Shown: positions 1 through 5,940 of the stretch, piece after piece
Layout: every line of letters begins with the position of its first letter
Position numbering within the stretch: position 1 is the stretch's first letter
NCBI GenBank assembly: GCA_003242205.1
Contig: QGUR01000241.1
Coordinates: 1 to 7,249 of the forward strand
Direction: 5' to 3'
DNA from: Chloroflexota bacterium
GTDB taxonomy: Bacteria; Chloroflexota; Anaerolineae; Aggregatilineales; Phototrophicaceae
DNA: 7,249 bases
Made by a program: the position numbers and the translations under genes
Notes under the pieces: generated by a model
The model's database searches: none
Told to the model about the DNA's origin: nothing
Seen by the model: the letters and a program-made list of their open reading frames with translations, nothing else

Positions 1-1055
1 CAAAACGCCCCCCCCGGCCCCAGCGCCCCTAACCTGAACGCGATGGCGTTCGCGGCGTGTTCCGCGCCAAGACGTTCGGAAGTCGCCAGCATCAGCAGCG
101 GGAAAAGCGGCGCCTGAGCGAAACCGAGCAGCGCGAGCCCCAGAAAACCGGTGAAGTCGCTTGGGTTCAGCCACCACACGAACGCGCCGATCACCGTGCC
201 GATCATGGAAACGCGCAGCGCCGGAACCAGCTTCAGCCGTTCGCCGAGGAAGCCGAACAGAATCCGCCCGATGGTAAACGCCCCCCAGTAGATCGTGACC
301 CACCAGCCGGCCTCGGCTTCGGCGATGCCGCGCCCTTCGGTGGAGAGCGTGAACGCCCACTGCCCGGCCCCGATTTCCATCCCGGCATAAGCGAACAACA
401 GCGCTACGCTGAGCCAGAGCAGCGGCAGGCGCAGCGTTGCGCCGAGCGAAGCTGGCCGCGTTGGCTGCGCCCCCGCAATTTGGGGCACGTCATTGCGCCA
501 GATCTTCAGACTGAGCAGATAGACCACCCCCAGCGCCACCAGCACTACGGCGGTTAGAATGTAACCCACGCGCCACGAATACCCGCGCAGAAACAACTCG
601 CTCATGATGCGCGGGCCAATCGTCAGGCCGATGCCGAAACAGGCATGCAGCCAGTTCATCTGCCGGGGACCATAATAGGCGGCGATGTAGTTATTCAGCC
701 CTGCGTCCAGCAAGCCGCTGCCCGCGCCGACAAACAACCCGCAGACAATGACCAGCATCCAGTCCGGCGCGACGAAATAGCCGGCCAGTCCCCCTGCCAT
801 CAGCAGGGCGCTGACGAAGAAAGTCACGCCGTGACCGAATAATGCCGTCACGCGTCCGCTGAAAAAACTGGACACGATGTAGCCCATTGTCTGAAGCAGG
901 AGCAGTGTGCCAACCGCATCGAGCGGCAGGCCAAACTCCGCGCGCATCCGCGGCCACGCCAGCCCCAATAGCCCGGAAGATAGCCCCAGCCCGATAAACG
1001 TAGCGAAACTGATGACGACAGCAAGCCCGCCGCGTCGCTGTTGCAGAGATGTCAT
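1..1055 (-). CDS. MFS transporter, fucose-permease-like (C-terminus cut by window edge)
   Basis: The minus strand reads open from ATG at 1055 to the window edge, giving 351 residues without a stop. It begins MTSLQQRRGG and is mostly hydrophobic helices, as expected of a 12-helix inner-membrane secondary transporter of the major facilitator superfamily. Residues 118-148 contain DAGLNNYIAAYYGP, MNWLHACFGIG and IGP. This matches the D-x-G-x-N ... N-x-LHxxFGxG ... GP pattern of FucP-like and related sugar or drug MFS proteins. Residues 225-243 (GMEIGAGQW, then STEGRG) and 262-272 (IGRILFGFLGE) are the second-half equivalents. The end visible here (HAANAIAF, residues 333-340) is the usual run into helix 11, so about 40-60 residues should be missing. 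AGGAA lies 9 nt before the ATG and supports the start. The substrate cannot be told from sequence. It is transcribed divergently from the DUF5666-like gene. Confidence 0.88.
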   Translation of the reverse strand, partial: MTSLQQRRGGLAVVISFATFIGLGLSSGLLGLAWPRMRAEFGLPLDAVGTLLLLQTMGYIVSSFFSGRVTALFGHGVTFFVSALLMAGGLAGYFVAPDWMLVIVCGLFVGAGSGLLDAGLNNYIAAYYGPRQMNWLHACFGIGLTIGPRIMSELFLRGYSWRVGYILTAVVLVALGVVYLLSLKIWRNDVPQIAGAQPTRPASLGATLRLPLLWLSVALLFAYAGMEIGAGQWAFTLSTEGRGIAEAEAGWWVTIYWGAFTIGRILFGFLGERLKLVPALRVSMIGTVIGAFVWWLNPSDFTGFLGLALLGFAQAPLFPLLMLATSERLGAEHAANAIAFRLGALGPGGAF

Positions 1056-1078
1056 GCCCGGCGCTTCCTAATGGCAAC

Positions 1079-1107
1079 ATTTAAGTCAACTGAGTGTAAT
1101 GCCGCAA
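1079..1107 (-). promoter_or_regulatory. Possible sigma70-type promoter for the MFS gene
   Basis: Read on the minus strand there is TTGCGG (1107-1102), a 17-nt spacer and TTAAAT (1084-1079). The start codon follows at 1055, which would leave a leader of roughly 15-20 nt containing the AGGAA ribosome binding site. The -35 matches the consensus at only three positions and the -10 at four, so spacing and location carry most of the weight. Confidence 0.3.
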
Positions 1108-1248
1108 GGAGCTACGGTAAAGAGCCGCCATCGCGGTCCATGAAGCGCCATCGACGGTAGAAACATGTCGAAAGATTAAGATTAGCATTTCATTAGACAG
1201 GGTCGCAAAGCCGGTCGTCTGGACCACAATACAAGTGACAAAACGTGG

Positions 1249-1261
1249 ATAGCCCGGCTAT
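1249..1261. repeat. 13-nt palindrome ahead of the DUF5666-like gene
   Basis: ATAGCC and GGCTAT form perfect 6-bp arms around a single C. It lies 21-33 nt upstream of the AAGGAG ribosome binding site. It could be a small operator or leader hairpin. It is short enough to occur by chance in GC-rich DNA. Confidence 0.3.
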
Positions 1262-1295
1262 TCGCGATCTGTCGGAAAAGTAAGGAGATGCAGTC

Positions 1296-2123
1296 ATGTT
1301 GCGTTCGACAAGAATGCTCCTCAGGGTTGTACTGCTGTTCCTGATCACGATGCTGGCAGCCGGCTGGCAGGCTGTGGTGGCGCAGGATGATGGAGACACC
1401 GTTGAGTTGCTCGGCCCGATCGGCGCGATGACCGACACCAGCATTACCGTCAACAATCAGGAAATTGCCATCGAACCGGATGTCATCAGCGAAATTCTGG
1501 GGCTGGGTACGCCGGTGATCGTCGATGCCCGGCGTGGCGACGCTGAGACGCTCGACGCCGAGGCCGTTCGCATCGTTGACGGACGGTTCCTGCTGCCCGG
1601 CGAACTGCTGATCACGGGCGTTGTCGATGAGATCGGCGCAACAGAACTCACGCTCAACGGCATCTCGATTGACACGACCAACCTGAGCGCGCCGGATTTT
1701 GAAGCAGGCGATCGCGTCTGGGTGCTTGCGCTGGCGAACGCGGATGGCTCGCTGATGGCCCGTAACGTGCTGGCGCTGGAAGAAGATATCGCCGCCGGGC
1801 TGGCCGCGCAGACGGCGGGCGAGGACGGCGAGCTGGCTGCGAACGATCTGATCCTGATCGGCACGCTGCAGGAAGTTGACGCAGAAGCCGGGATCGTCAT
1901 CGTCGCCGGGTACGAAATTGACGTCAGCGCTCTGGAGCTTGAGGATGACCTGCTGCCGGGCGCGCTGGTGCAGGTGTGGCTGGACGAGGATGGCAACACC
2001 GCGCGGCGGCTGGCCTATGCCGACCTGTTTGAAAGCGCCGTCGCCATTCTGGACAGCGACCTGCAGGCGGCAACCACCGAAACCGTCGAACCCGATCTCG
2101 AAGCGGGCGACGCCGCGGGATAA
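1296..2123 (+). CDS. Secreted protein with three DUF5666-like repeats
   Basis: This is a 275-residue exported protein of unknown function. Residues 1-29 form a classical signal peptide: basic MLRSTRMLLR, a hydrophobic core VVLLFLITMLAA, and probable Sec cleavage after AVVA, leaving mature QDDGD. The rest contains three related beta-rich units at about 36-95, 104-162 and 185-243. Each follows one plan: a GxI/GVV/GTL strand, a 'T-(x)-L-T-L/I-T-V' strand with an N/NG turn, a G-D/T/A-x-V strand (GTPVIV, GDRVWVLA, GALVQVW), then a closing A-x-x-(V/L) strand. This is the small OB/SH3-like barrel organisation annotated as DUF5666. The mature part is very acidic (a tail of Asp/Glu/Ala) and contains no cysteine. 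AAGGAG, 8 nt before the ATG, fixes the start. It is a single-gene unit with its own terminator. The family assignment rests on the repeat pattern; any ligand or role is unknown. Confidence 0.85.
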   Translation: MLRSTRMLLRVVLLFLITMLAAGWQAVVAQDDGDTVELLGPIGAMTDTSITVNNQEIAIEPDVISEILGLGTPVIVDARRGDAETLDAEAVRIVDGRFLLPGELLITGVVDEIGATELTLNGISIDTTNLSAPDFEAGDRVWVLALANADGSLMARNVLALEEDIAAGLAAQTAGEDGELAANDLILIGTLQEVDAEAGIVIVAGYEIDVSALELEDDLLPGALVQVWLDEDGNTARRLAYADLFESAVAILDSDLQAATTETVEPDLEAGDAAG

Positions 2124-2158
2124 AACCGTGCATCCAAAGACTGCTGGCAGGGATTAAT

Positions 2159-2203
2159 CGAATGAGAGCCATGAGGGCGGCGAATGCCGCTCTCATTCGT
2201 TTT
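2159..2203 (+). terminator. Rho-independent terminator of the DUF5666-like gene
   Basis: A perfect 11-bp stem, CGAATGAGAGC (2159-2169) with GCTCTCATTCG (2189-2199), has a 19-nt loop region that can itself fold a short GGC/GCC helix. TTTT (2200-2203) follows immediately. It starts 36 nt after the TAA stop at 2123, the usual place for a terminator. Confidence 0.75.
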
Positions 2204-2257
2204 CTCAATGTAGGATGAAAAGGTTATAACTTCCATGTAAATCATCCTCAATAGTGA

Positions 2258-2286
2258 TTGCATTCTCTTTTAACAAGAGTTAAAAT
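2258..2286 (+). promoter_or_regulatory. Probable promoter of the metal ATPase gene
   Basis: TTGCAT (2258-2263), a 17-nt spacer and TAAAAT (2281-2286, five of six matches to the sigma70 -10) lie in a locally AT-rich stretch 21 nt before the first possible start codon. The -35 is weak, matching the consensus only at TTG. A 7-4-7 dyad overlaps the spacer and -10, which is where a repressor would act. Confidence 0.55.
2268..2285. promoter_or_regulatory. Perfect inverted repeat, candidate metalloregulator operator
   Basis: TTTTAAC (2268-2274) and GTTAAAA (2279-2285) are perfect 7-bp arms around AAGA. The dyad covers the 3' half of the promoter spacer and five bases of the -10 hexamer. A protein bound here would block RNA polymerase. 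Metal-efflux ATPases of this class are commonly controlled by ArsR/SmtB-, MerR- or Fur/PerR-type regulators. The 17-nt promoter spacer argues against a MerR-type activator, which usually works on 19-20 nt spacers. No regulator gene lies in the window, so the cognate protein is unknown. Confidence 0.5.
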
Positions 2287-2306
2287 AGTGTTATCGACGG
2301 GTTTAA

Positions 2307-4340
2307 TTGCGTGCTTGGAAAAACGTCGTGGACAGCGTAAGAACGACCGGCAAAACACAGACGAAGCCTCAAGCCCTCCGGCATGATGGCTTTCAACTGA
2401 CGCGGGAATGGCTGGAACCGCGCCTTGTGCTCGTCACTCTGGTGGCCATTTTGCTCGGCGTGCTGGCCGAGCGGGTGGGCGCGCCGGACATGGTGATTCT
2501 GGGCCTGAATGTGCTTTCGTATGTGGCCGGCGGCTACTACGGGCTGATCGAAGGGCTGAAAAGCCTGCGCGAGCGCCGGGTTGACGTCGACCTGCTGATG
2601 GTGCTGGCAGCGCTTGGCGCGGCGACCATCGGCGAGTGGCGCGAAGGCGCGATCCTGTTGTTTCTGTTCTCGCTGAGCAACGTGCTACAGGATTACGCCA
2701 TCGGGCGAAGCCGTCAGGCCATACGCGGCTTGCTGAAGCTCTATCCGGCTGAGGCGCGCGTGCGCCGCAATGGGCGCATCGAGACGATCAGCGTCAGCGA
2801 AATACGGGTAGGCGAGACGGTTCTGATTCAGCCGGGCGAGCGTATTCCGGTCGACGGTATCGTCGTTGCGGGGCAATCCACGCTCGACCAGTCACCCATC
2901 ACCGGCGAGTCGATGCCGGTTGAGAAGAATGTGAACGACCGCGTGTTTGCCGGCACGCTGAACCAGCAGGGCACGCTCGACGTTCAGGCGACCGCGCCAG
3001 CGACCGATACGGTCCTGTCGCGCATTATCAAGATGGTGGAAGAAGCGCAGGATAGCAAAGCGCCGACCGAGCGGTTTCTGGACCTCTTCGAACAGCGCTA
3101 TGCGCTGCTGATCATCGTCGCCGTGCTGTTGTTCATCTTCATCCCGCCGCTGCTTGGGCTGGTCGATTTCGAGTCCAATTTCTACCGCGCGATGGTGCTG
3201 ATGACAGTCGCCTCGCCATGCGCGCTTGTCATCAGCACGCCGGCTTCGTTCATTTCGGCCATTGCGTCGGCGGCACGTAACGGCGTGCTTTTCAAAGGCG
3301 GCGCGTACATCGAAGGGCTGGCTGCCGTGCGCGCAATCGCGTTCGACAAGACCGGCACGCTGACCGCGGGCAAGCCCGCCGTAACGGCGCTGTCCCCATG
3401 TGACGAACTGGAAGAGGACGAACTGCTACGGATCGTTGCGTCGGCGGAAATGCGATCTGAACACCCGCTGGCCCGCGCGATCGTCGAAGCGGCTCAGCAG
3501 CGCAACCTGACGCTCAGTGAAGTGGTCGACTTTGAGGCCTTTCCGGGGCGCGGCGTTCAGGCGCGGGTTGACGGCGACCTGATCCGGGTTGGCAACGCCG
3601 CCTTTATGACCGACGGCGAAGCGCTACCAGCCCCGATGCAGGCGGAAAAAGAACGGCTGGAGGCGCTCGGCAACACCGTCATGATGGCCAAACACGGCGA
3701 CCGCTGGCTGGGCCTGATCGCGCTGGCGGATCAGATTCGCCCGGAAGCGAAAGCTCTCATCGACCGGCTTCATGACAAAAATATCAAGGTGGCCATGCTC
3801 ACGGGCGATAACCCGCAGGTCGCCCACAATATTGCCCACCAACTGGGCGTTGACGATGTTTACGCGGGCCTGTTGCCTGAAGACAAGGTCAGCGTCATCC
3901 GGAACTTACAGGCGAAATTCGGGCCGGTCGCGATGGTCGGCGATGGCGTCAACGACGCGCCCGCGCTGGTCGCCGCTGATATCGGCATCGCGATGGGAGC
4001 CGCCGGAACCGATGTCGCGCTGGAAACGGCGGACCTCGTGCTAATGGGCGACCGCCTGCCATTGATCGACTTCGCGATTGAACTGAGCAAGAAAGCGCGG
4101 CAGGTTGTCTGGCACAACATCACGTTCTCTATCGCGGTGATCGTGTTGCTGGTCATCAGCGCGTTTCTGGTCAATCTGCCGCTGCCGCTGGGCGTGCTGG
4201 GGCATGAGGGCAGCACGGTGATCGTCGTGTTGAACGGGCTGATCCGCCTGCTGCTGGTTCCCGAAATCCAGCGGCGCAGGAAACTCCAGTCGAGCAATGC
4301 AGGCAGTATGTACCAATCAGCCACACGACCGAGCAGCTAA
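2307..4340 (+). CDS. P1B-4-type heavy-metal-exporting ATPase (Co2+/Zn2+/Fe2+ class)
   Basis: This 677-residue cytoplasmic-membrane pump couples ATP hydrolysis to export of a divalent transition metal. The core motifs appear in order: TGES in the actuator domain (199-202); the metal-site helix SPCALVISTP (303-312); the phosphorylation loop DKTGT with the phospho-acceptor D347; the HP dipeptide of the nucleotide-binding domain (386-387); MLTGD (497-501); GDGVND (545-550); and HEGST in the last helix (633-637). SPC in place of CPC together with HEG(G/S)T defines subgroup P1B-4 (CoaT, CtpD, CzcP, PfeT/ZosA-like), with Co, Zn, Cd or Fe(II) as reported substrates. Eight hydrophobic segments are visible (about 40-57, 63-80, 94-110, 114-127, 267-283, 292-310, 600-621, 628-650). 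There is no N-terminal HMA domain, CxxC or His-rich stretch, which is common in this subgroup. The start is uncertain: TTG at 2307 or GTG at 2328 (670 residues), neither with a strong ribosome binding site. The exact metal is not predictable. Confidence 0.93.
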   Translation: MRAWKNVVDSVRTTGKTQTKPQALRHDGFQLTREWLEPRLVLVTLVAILLGVLAERVGAPDMVILGLNVLSYVAGGYYGLIEGLKSLRERRVDVDLLMVLAALGAATIGEWREGAILLFLFSLSNVLQDYAIGRSRQAIRGLLKLYPAEARVRRNGRIETISVSEIRVGETVLIQPGERIPVDGIVVAGQSTLDQSPITGESMPVEKNVNDRVFAGTLNQQGTLDVQATAPATDTVLSRIIKMVEEAQDSKAPTERFLDLFEQRYALLIIVAVLLFIFIPPLLGLVDFESNFYRAMVLMTVASPCALVISTPASFISAIASAARNGVLFKGGAYIEGLAAVRAIAFDKTGTLTAGKPAVTALSPCDELEEDELLRIVASAEMRSEHPLARAIVEAAQQRNLTLSEVVDFEAFPGRGVQARVDGDLIRVGNAAFMTDGEALPAPMQAEKERLEALGNTVMMAKHGDRWLGLIALADQIRPEAKALIDRLHDKNIKVAMLTGDNPQVAHNIAHQLGVDDVYAGLLPEDKVSVIRNLQAKFGPVAMVGDGVNDAPALVAADIGIAMGAAGTDVALETADLVLMGDRLPLIDFAIELSKKARQVVWHNITFSIAVIVLLVISAFLVNLPLPLGVLGHEGSTVIVVLNGLIRLLLVPEIQRRRKLQSSNAGSMYQSATRPSS

Positions 4341-4395
4341 CCTGCCATCACCTCTTTCAGTCGAGGTTAAGCGTCGTGCAAAACCATAATATATG

Positions 4396-4441
4396 GCTCC
4401 TGTCCGGGCGTCATCGTACCCGCCGGACAGGAGCGCCTTTT
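4396..4441 (+). terminator. Rho-independent terminator of the metal ATPase gene
   Basis: A perfect 12-bp GC-rich stem pairs GCTCCTGTCCGG (4396-4407) with CCGGACAGGAGC (4423-4434) across a 15-nt loop. GCC and then TTTT (4438-4441) follow. It begins 55 nt after the ATPase stop codon. Its presence also argues that the next gene does not start upstream of it at the in-frame GTG 4376. Confidence 0.75.
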
Positions 4442-4444
4442 CGG

Positions 4445-4473
4445 TTGCTGCAACGTGAGAATTCGGTTAAAAT
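4445..4473 (+). promoter_or_regulatory. Probable promoter of the NPGxE beta-sandwich gene
   Basis: TTGCTG (4445-4450), a 17-nt spacer and TAAAAT (4468-4473) directly follow the ATPase terminator and precede the chosen start codon by 43 nt. The 3' part, GTTAAAAT, and the distance from TTGC to it are identical to the ATPase promoter at 2258-2286. The left half of the ATPase dyad is absent here. Confidence 0.5.
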
Positions 4474-4503
4474 CGAGTATGCCTCGGGGGATTTACCACG
4501 CGC

Positions 4504-4508
4504 TGGAG
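4504..4508 (+). promoter_or_regulatory. Ribosome binding site that selects the GTG 4517 start
   Basis: TGGAG ends 8 nt before GTG 4517. The same reading frame is open back to another GTG at 4376, but that one has no ribosome binding site and precedes a terminator and a promoter, so this site decides the start. Confidence 0.6.
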
Positions 4509-4516
4509 CGGTCTCA

Positions 4517-5149
4517 GTGAAAAATATTCTTAAGAATCCCGGGCTGGAAAATGCCGGGTTGGCCGCCTCATTCAACAATAACGGCGCATATGGTGTCGTC
4601 CATGTCCCGCCCGGATGGTCATTCGTTTACCGCAGCAACGACGTGCTGAGGATGATCGACCTGCCCAAGGAGGGCCAGTATCCTATCGAGATCGTAGACC
4701 GCCCGCCGCAGGTACATCCGAATGACGACTTTGAGGGCGCGCTCTATCTGGAAACCAATTCCTATACCGGCATGGCCGGTTTTCGCCAGCGCGTGCCGGT
4801 GCGCGCCAACCAGTATTATCTGGCGGGCGTGCGGCTGAACGTCTTTGTCGTAGCCAACGAACCGGCGATTAACGCCGTGCGCTGCAAGATCCGCATCCAT
4901 CACCGGGATGGCGTAGCGGAAAGCGACTGGTTTTATGTGCCAGCAGATCGCTACGGCGACCCGCTGGAAATGCTGGCTCCGCTGGTTGTTGCGGCTCACA
5001 ATGGCGAGATCGGCTACGAGTTTCTGGCCGAAATCATCTGGCCGCTGGTTTCGGTCAAGTTCTACATCCACGAACTCAGACTAATGGAAGTCGGGCGCGA
5101 AAGCGGCAAACCGATGTGGATCGCGCCGTTTCGCACGGGCCGCGTTTAA
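4517..5149 (+). CDS. Hypothetical protein, NPGxE-type carbohydrate-binding-like beta-sandwich
   Basis: With the GTG 4517 start the product is 210 residues, starting MKNILKNPGLENAG. I do not recognise a named family. The layout resembles the jelly-roll modules of the CBM4/9-like group found in many Chloroflexota proteins: an N-terminal 'N-I-L-x-N-PG-x-E' strand; 'VPPGW' (30-34); 'HPNDDFEGALYLETNSYTGMAG' region (67-88), equivalent to the 'S-x-x-A-L-x-L-x-x-x-x-x-x-G' core; 'FRQRVPVRANQYYLAG' (89-104), the strand after the ligand-facing loop; and a final 'KFYIHELRLMEV' strand (181-192). There is no signal peptide and no membrane segment, which is odd for a sugar-binding fold. It may act in the cytosol or be a scaffold or structural domain. 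There is one cysteine (C123). It has its own promoter after the ATPase terminator and converges with the thioredoxin gene. Existence of the gene is well supported; its function is not. Confidence 0.8.
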   Translation: MKNILKNPGLENAGLAASFNNNGAYGVVHVPPGWSFVYRSNDVLRMIDLPKEGQYPIEIVDRPPQVHPNDDFEGALYLETNSYTGMAGFRQRVPVRANQYYLAGVRLNVFVVANEPAINAVRCKIRIHHRDGVAESDWFYVPADRYGDPLEMLAPLVVAAHNGEIGYEFLAEIIWPLVSVKFYIHELRLMEVGRESGKPMWIAPFRTGRV

Positions 5150-5151
5150 GC

Positions 5152-5171
5152 GCTGCAGACGCGCAGCTTTT
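5152..5171. terminator. Possible short terminator between convergent genes
   Basis: GCTGC (5152-5156) and GCAGC (5163-5167) pair around six bases and are followed by TTTT on the plus strand, just after the TAA at 5147-5149. An alternative fold pairs AAGC (5148-5151) with GCTT (5166-5169). The last two bases overlap the stop codon of the opposing thioredoxin gene. The stem is short, so this is a weak call. It is the only candidate to end the beta-sandwich transcript. Confidence 0.35.
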
Positions 5172-5868
5172 ACCGCAGGGCCTGCTGCACCAGTTGCTCG
5201 ATATTGGGCTGGGGATGCGCGCCGACCAGCTTGCCAACCGGCTCGCCATTCCTGAACATCAGCAACATCGGAATGCTCATGGCGCGGTAGCGGCTTGCGG
5301 TCGCCGGGTTTTCGTCCACATTGAGCTTGGCGACTTTGATCCGCCCCGCGTATTTCTGCGCCACGCGGTCGAGCACCGGCGCGACCATATGGCATGGCCC
5401 GCACCATGGCGCCCAGAAATCGACCAGCACCGGAAGGTCGCTCGATAGCACTTCGCGGTGGAACGTCGTGTCGGTGACATGAACCGGCGCAGCGCCGCTG
5501 CCTGCGCGCGCGGCGGCTTCGGCAGCGGTTTCCACAGGTTTCGGCCCTTGCCCAAGCATGAAATCGACATGGGCTTCCAGATCTTCAGGCTGAATGTTCG
5601 CGGCGCGTGACTCGATTTCCCCGCCATCAAATGTCAGTAGCGCGGGCAGCGCCGGGCGGTCGAAGCGCTGGTACGTCGCCGGGTTTTCCGCGACGTTCAC
5701 GCGGGCGAAGAGCAACTCGCCGGCATGTTCGCGCGCCTCGCGGCTGAGCGCCTCTTCCAGCGGCCTGTTGGGACGATCGTACAACACCAGCACGACGGGC
5801 AGTTTCTGGCCCAGCACCTTGTCCAGATTCCGGTCGTCGGTGGTAATCGGCGTGTCGTAAACGGGCAT
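5170..5868 (-). CDS. Two-domain thioredoxin, first domain degenerate, second with WCGPC
   Basis: From ATG 5868 the product has 232 residues and no signal peptide, so it is a cytosolic thiol-disulfide protein. Residues about 126-232 are a canonical thioredoxin: VLVDFWAPWCGPC with the redox pair C156/C159, the 'KLNVDENP' strand, and the cis-proline loop SIPML (P200). Residues 1-105 have the same fold pattern (VVLVLYDR, RVNVAENPATY, a PALP cis-proline at about P75, TFDGGEIES), but the active site is replaced by DRPNRP and no cysteine is left. A Glu/Ala/Pro linker (about 111-127) joins the two. The halves share N-V-x-ENPAT and the following L-x-F-x-x-GE, pointing to an internal duplication. An in-frame GTG (5877) and ATG (5874) lie just upstream, but GGGTGAT places the ribosome best for ATG 5868. 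The gene is single, with its own -10 element. The catalytic domain should reduce protein disulfides; the first domain may help bind clients. trxA-like, but not assigned a symbol. Confidence 0.92.
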   Translation of the reverse strand: MPVYDTPITTDDRNLDKVLGQKLPVVLVLYDRPNRPLEEALSREAREHAGELLFARVNVAENPATYQRFDRPALPALLTFDGGEIESRAANIQPEDLEAHVDFMLGQGPKPVETAAEAAARAGSGAAPVHVTDTTFHREVLSSDLPVLVDFWAPWCGPCHMVAPVLDRVAQKYAGRIKVAKLNVDENPATASRYRAMSIPMLLMFRNGEPVGKLVGAHPQPNIEQLVQQALR

Positions 5869-5872
5869 AGGC

Positions 5873-5879
5873 ATCACCC
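5873..5879 (-). promoter_or_regulatory. Ribosome binding site that selects ATG 5868 for the thioredoxin
   Basis: Minus-strand GGGTGAT complements the end of 16S rRNA (AGGTGAT core with one mismatch). Measured from the last G of the GGG, 8 nt separate it from ATG 5868. It overlaps the alternative ATG 5874 and the GTG 5877, which argues against those as the main start. Confidence 0.5.
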
Positions 5880-5901
5880 ACTATTCGTCACATTTTCCGC
5901 A

Positions 5902-5907
5902 ATTATA
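5902..5907 (-). promoter_or_regulatory. Perfect -10 box of the thioredoxin promoter
   Basis: Minus-strand TATAAT is an exact match to the sigma70 -10 consensus and lies 34 nt before ATG 5868. Transcription would start near 5895. The region 16-18 nt further upstream (CGATTC or GATTCT) is a poor -35, so the promoter may depend on an activator or on the -10 alone. Confidence 0.5.
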
Positions 5908-5940
5908 GACGCCGCAAAACGCGAGAATCGTACGCCGCAT

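Larger units (their letters stand above)
1056..1295. other. Divergent intergenic region
   Basis: These 240 nt separate the MFS gene (leftward) from the DUF5666-like gene (rightward). The left part holds the weak MFS promoter candidate. The middle (about 1165-1200) is AT-richer than its surroundings and may contain the rightward promoter, but I find no convincing -35/-10 pair. A short perfect palindrome, ATAGCC-C-GGCTAT (1249-1261), sits 34 nt before the rightward start codon, in what would be the leader or an operator. No RNA gene or small ORF with a ribosome binding site is evident. Confidence 0.5.

Noticed and set aside
8..15. Run of eight C at the left edge, considered as a frameshift error in the MFS gene
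   Set aside because: The frame stays open and continues the expected 'ANAI..R.GALGPGG' helix through the run, so no error is evident.
57..557. Plus-strand open frame (166 codons) opposite the MFS gene
   Set aside because: Its product is Gln/Arg/Glu/Pro-rich without structure, while the minus strand encodes a continuous, motif-bearing MFS protein.
691..1080. Minus-strand open frame starting ATG 1080
   Set aside because: It is a different frame from the MFS protein, Arg/Cys-rich, and lacks any membrane helix pattern; the MFS frame starts at ATG 1055 with a ribosome binding site.
1457..1999. Minus-strand open frame (180 codons), Ser/Ala-rich, inside the DUF5666-like gene
   Set aside because: It is the low-complexity shadow of an acidic, Asp/Glu/Leu-rich coding strand; no ribosome binding site or recognisable motif.
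2223..2230. GTTATAAC palindrome upstream of the ATPase promoter
   Set aside because: It is only 8 nt and lies 28 nt upstream of the -35, with no matching flanks; likely chance in AT-rich DNA.
4338..4369. Inverted repeat TAACCT ... AGGTTA after the ATPase stop
   Set aside because: The arms are short and 20 nt apart, with no T run; the 12-bp hairpin further downstream is a much better terminator.
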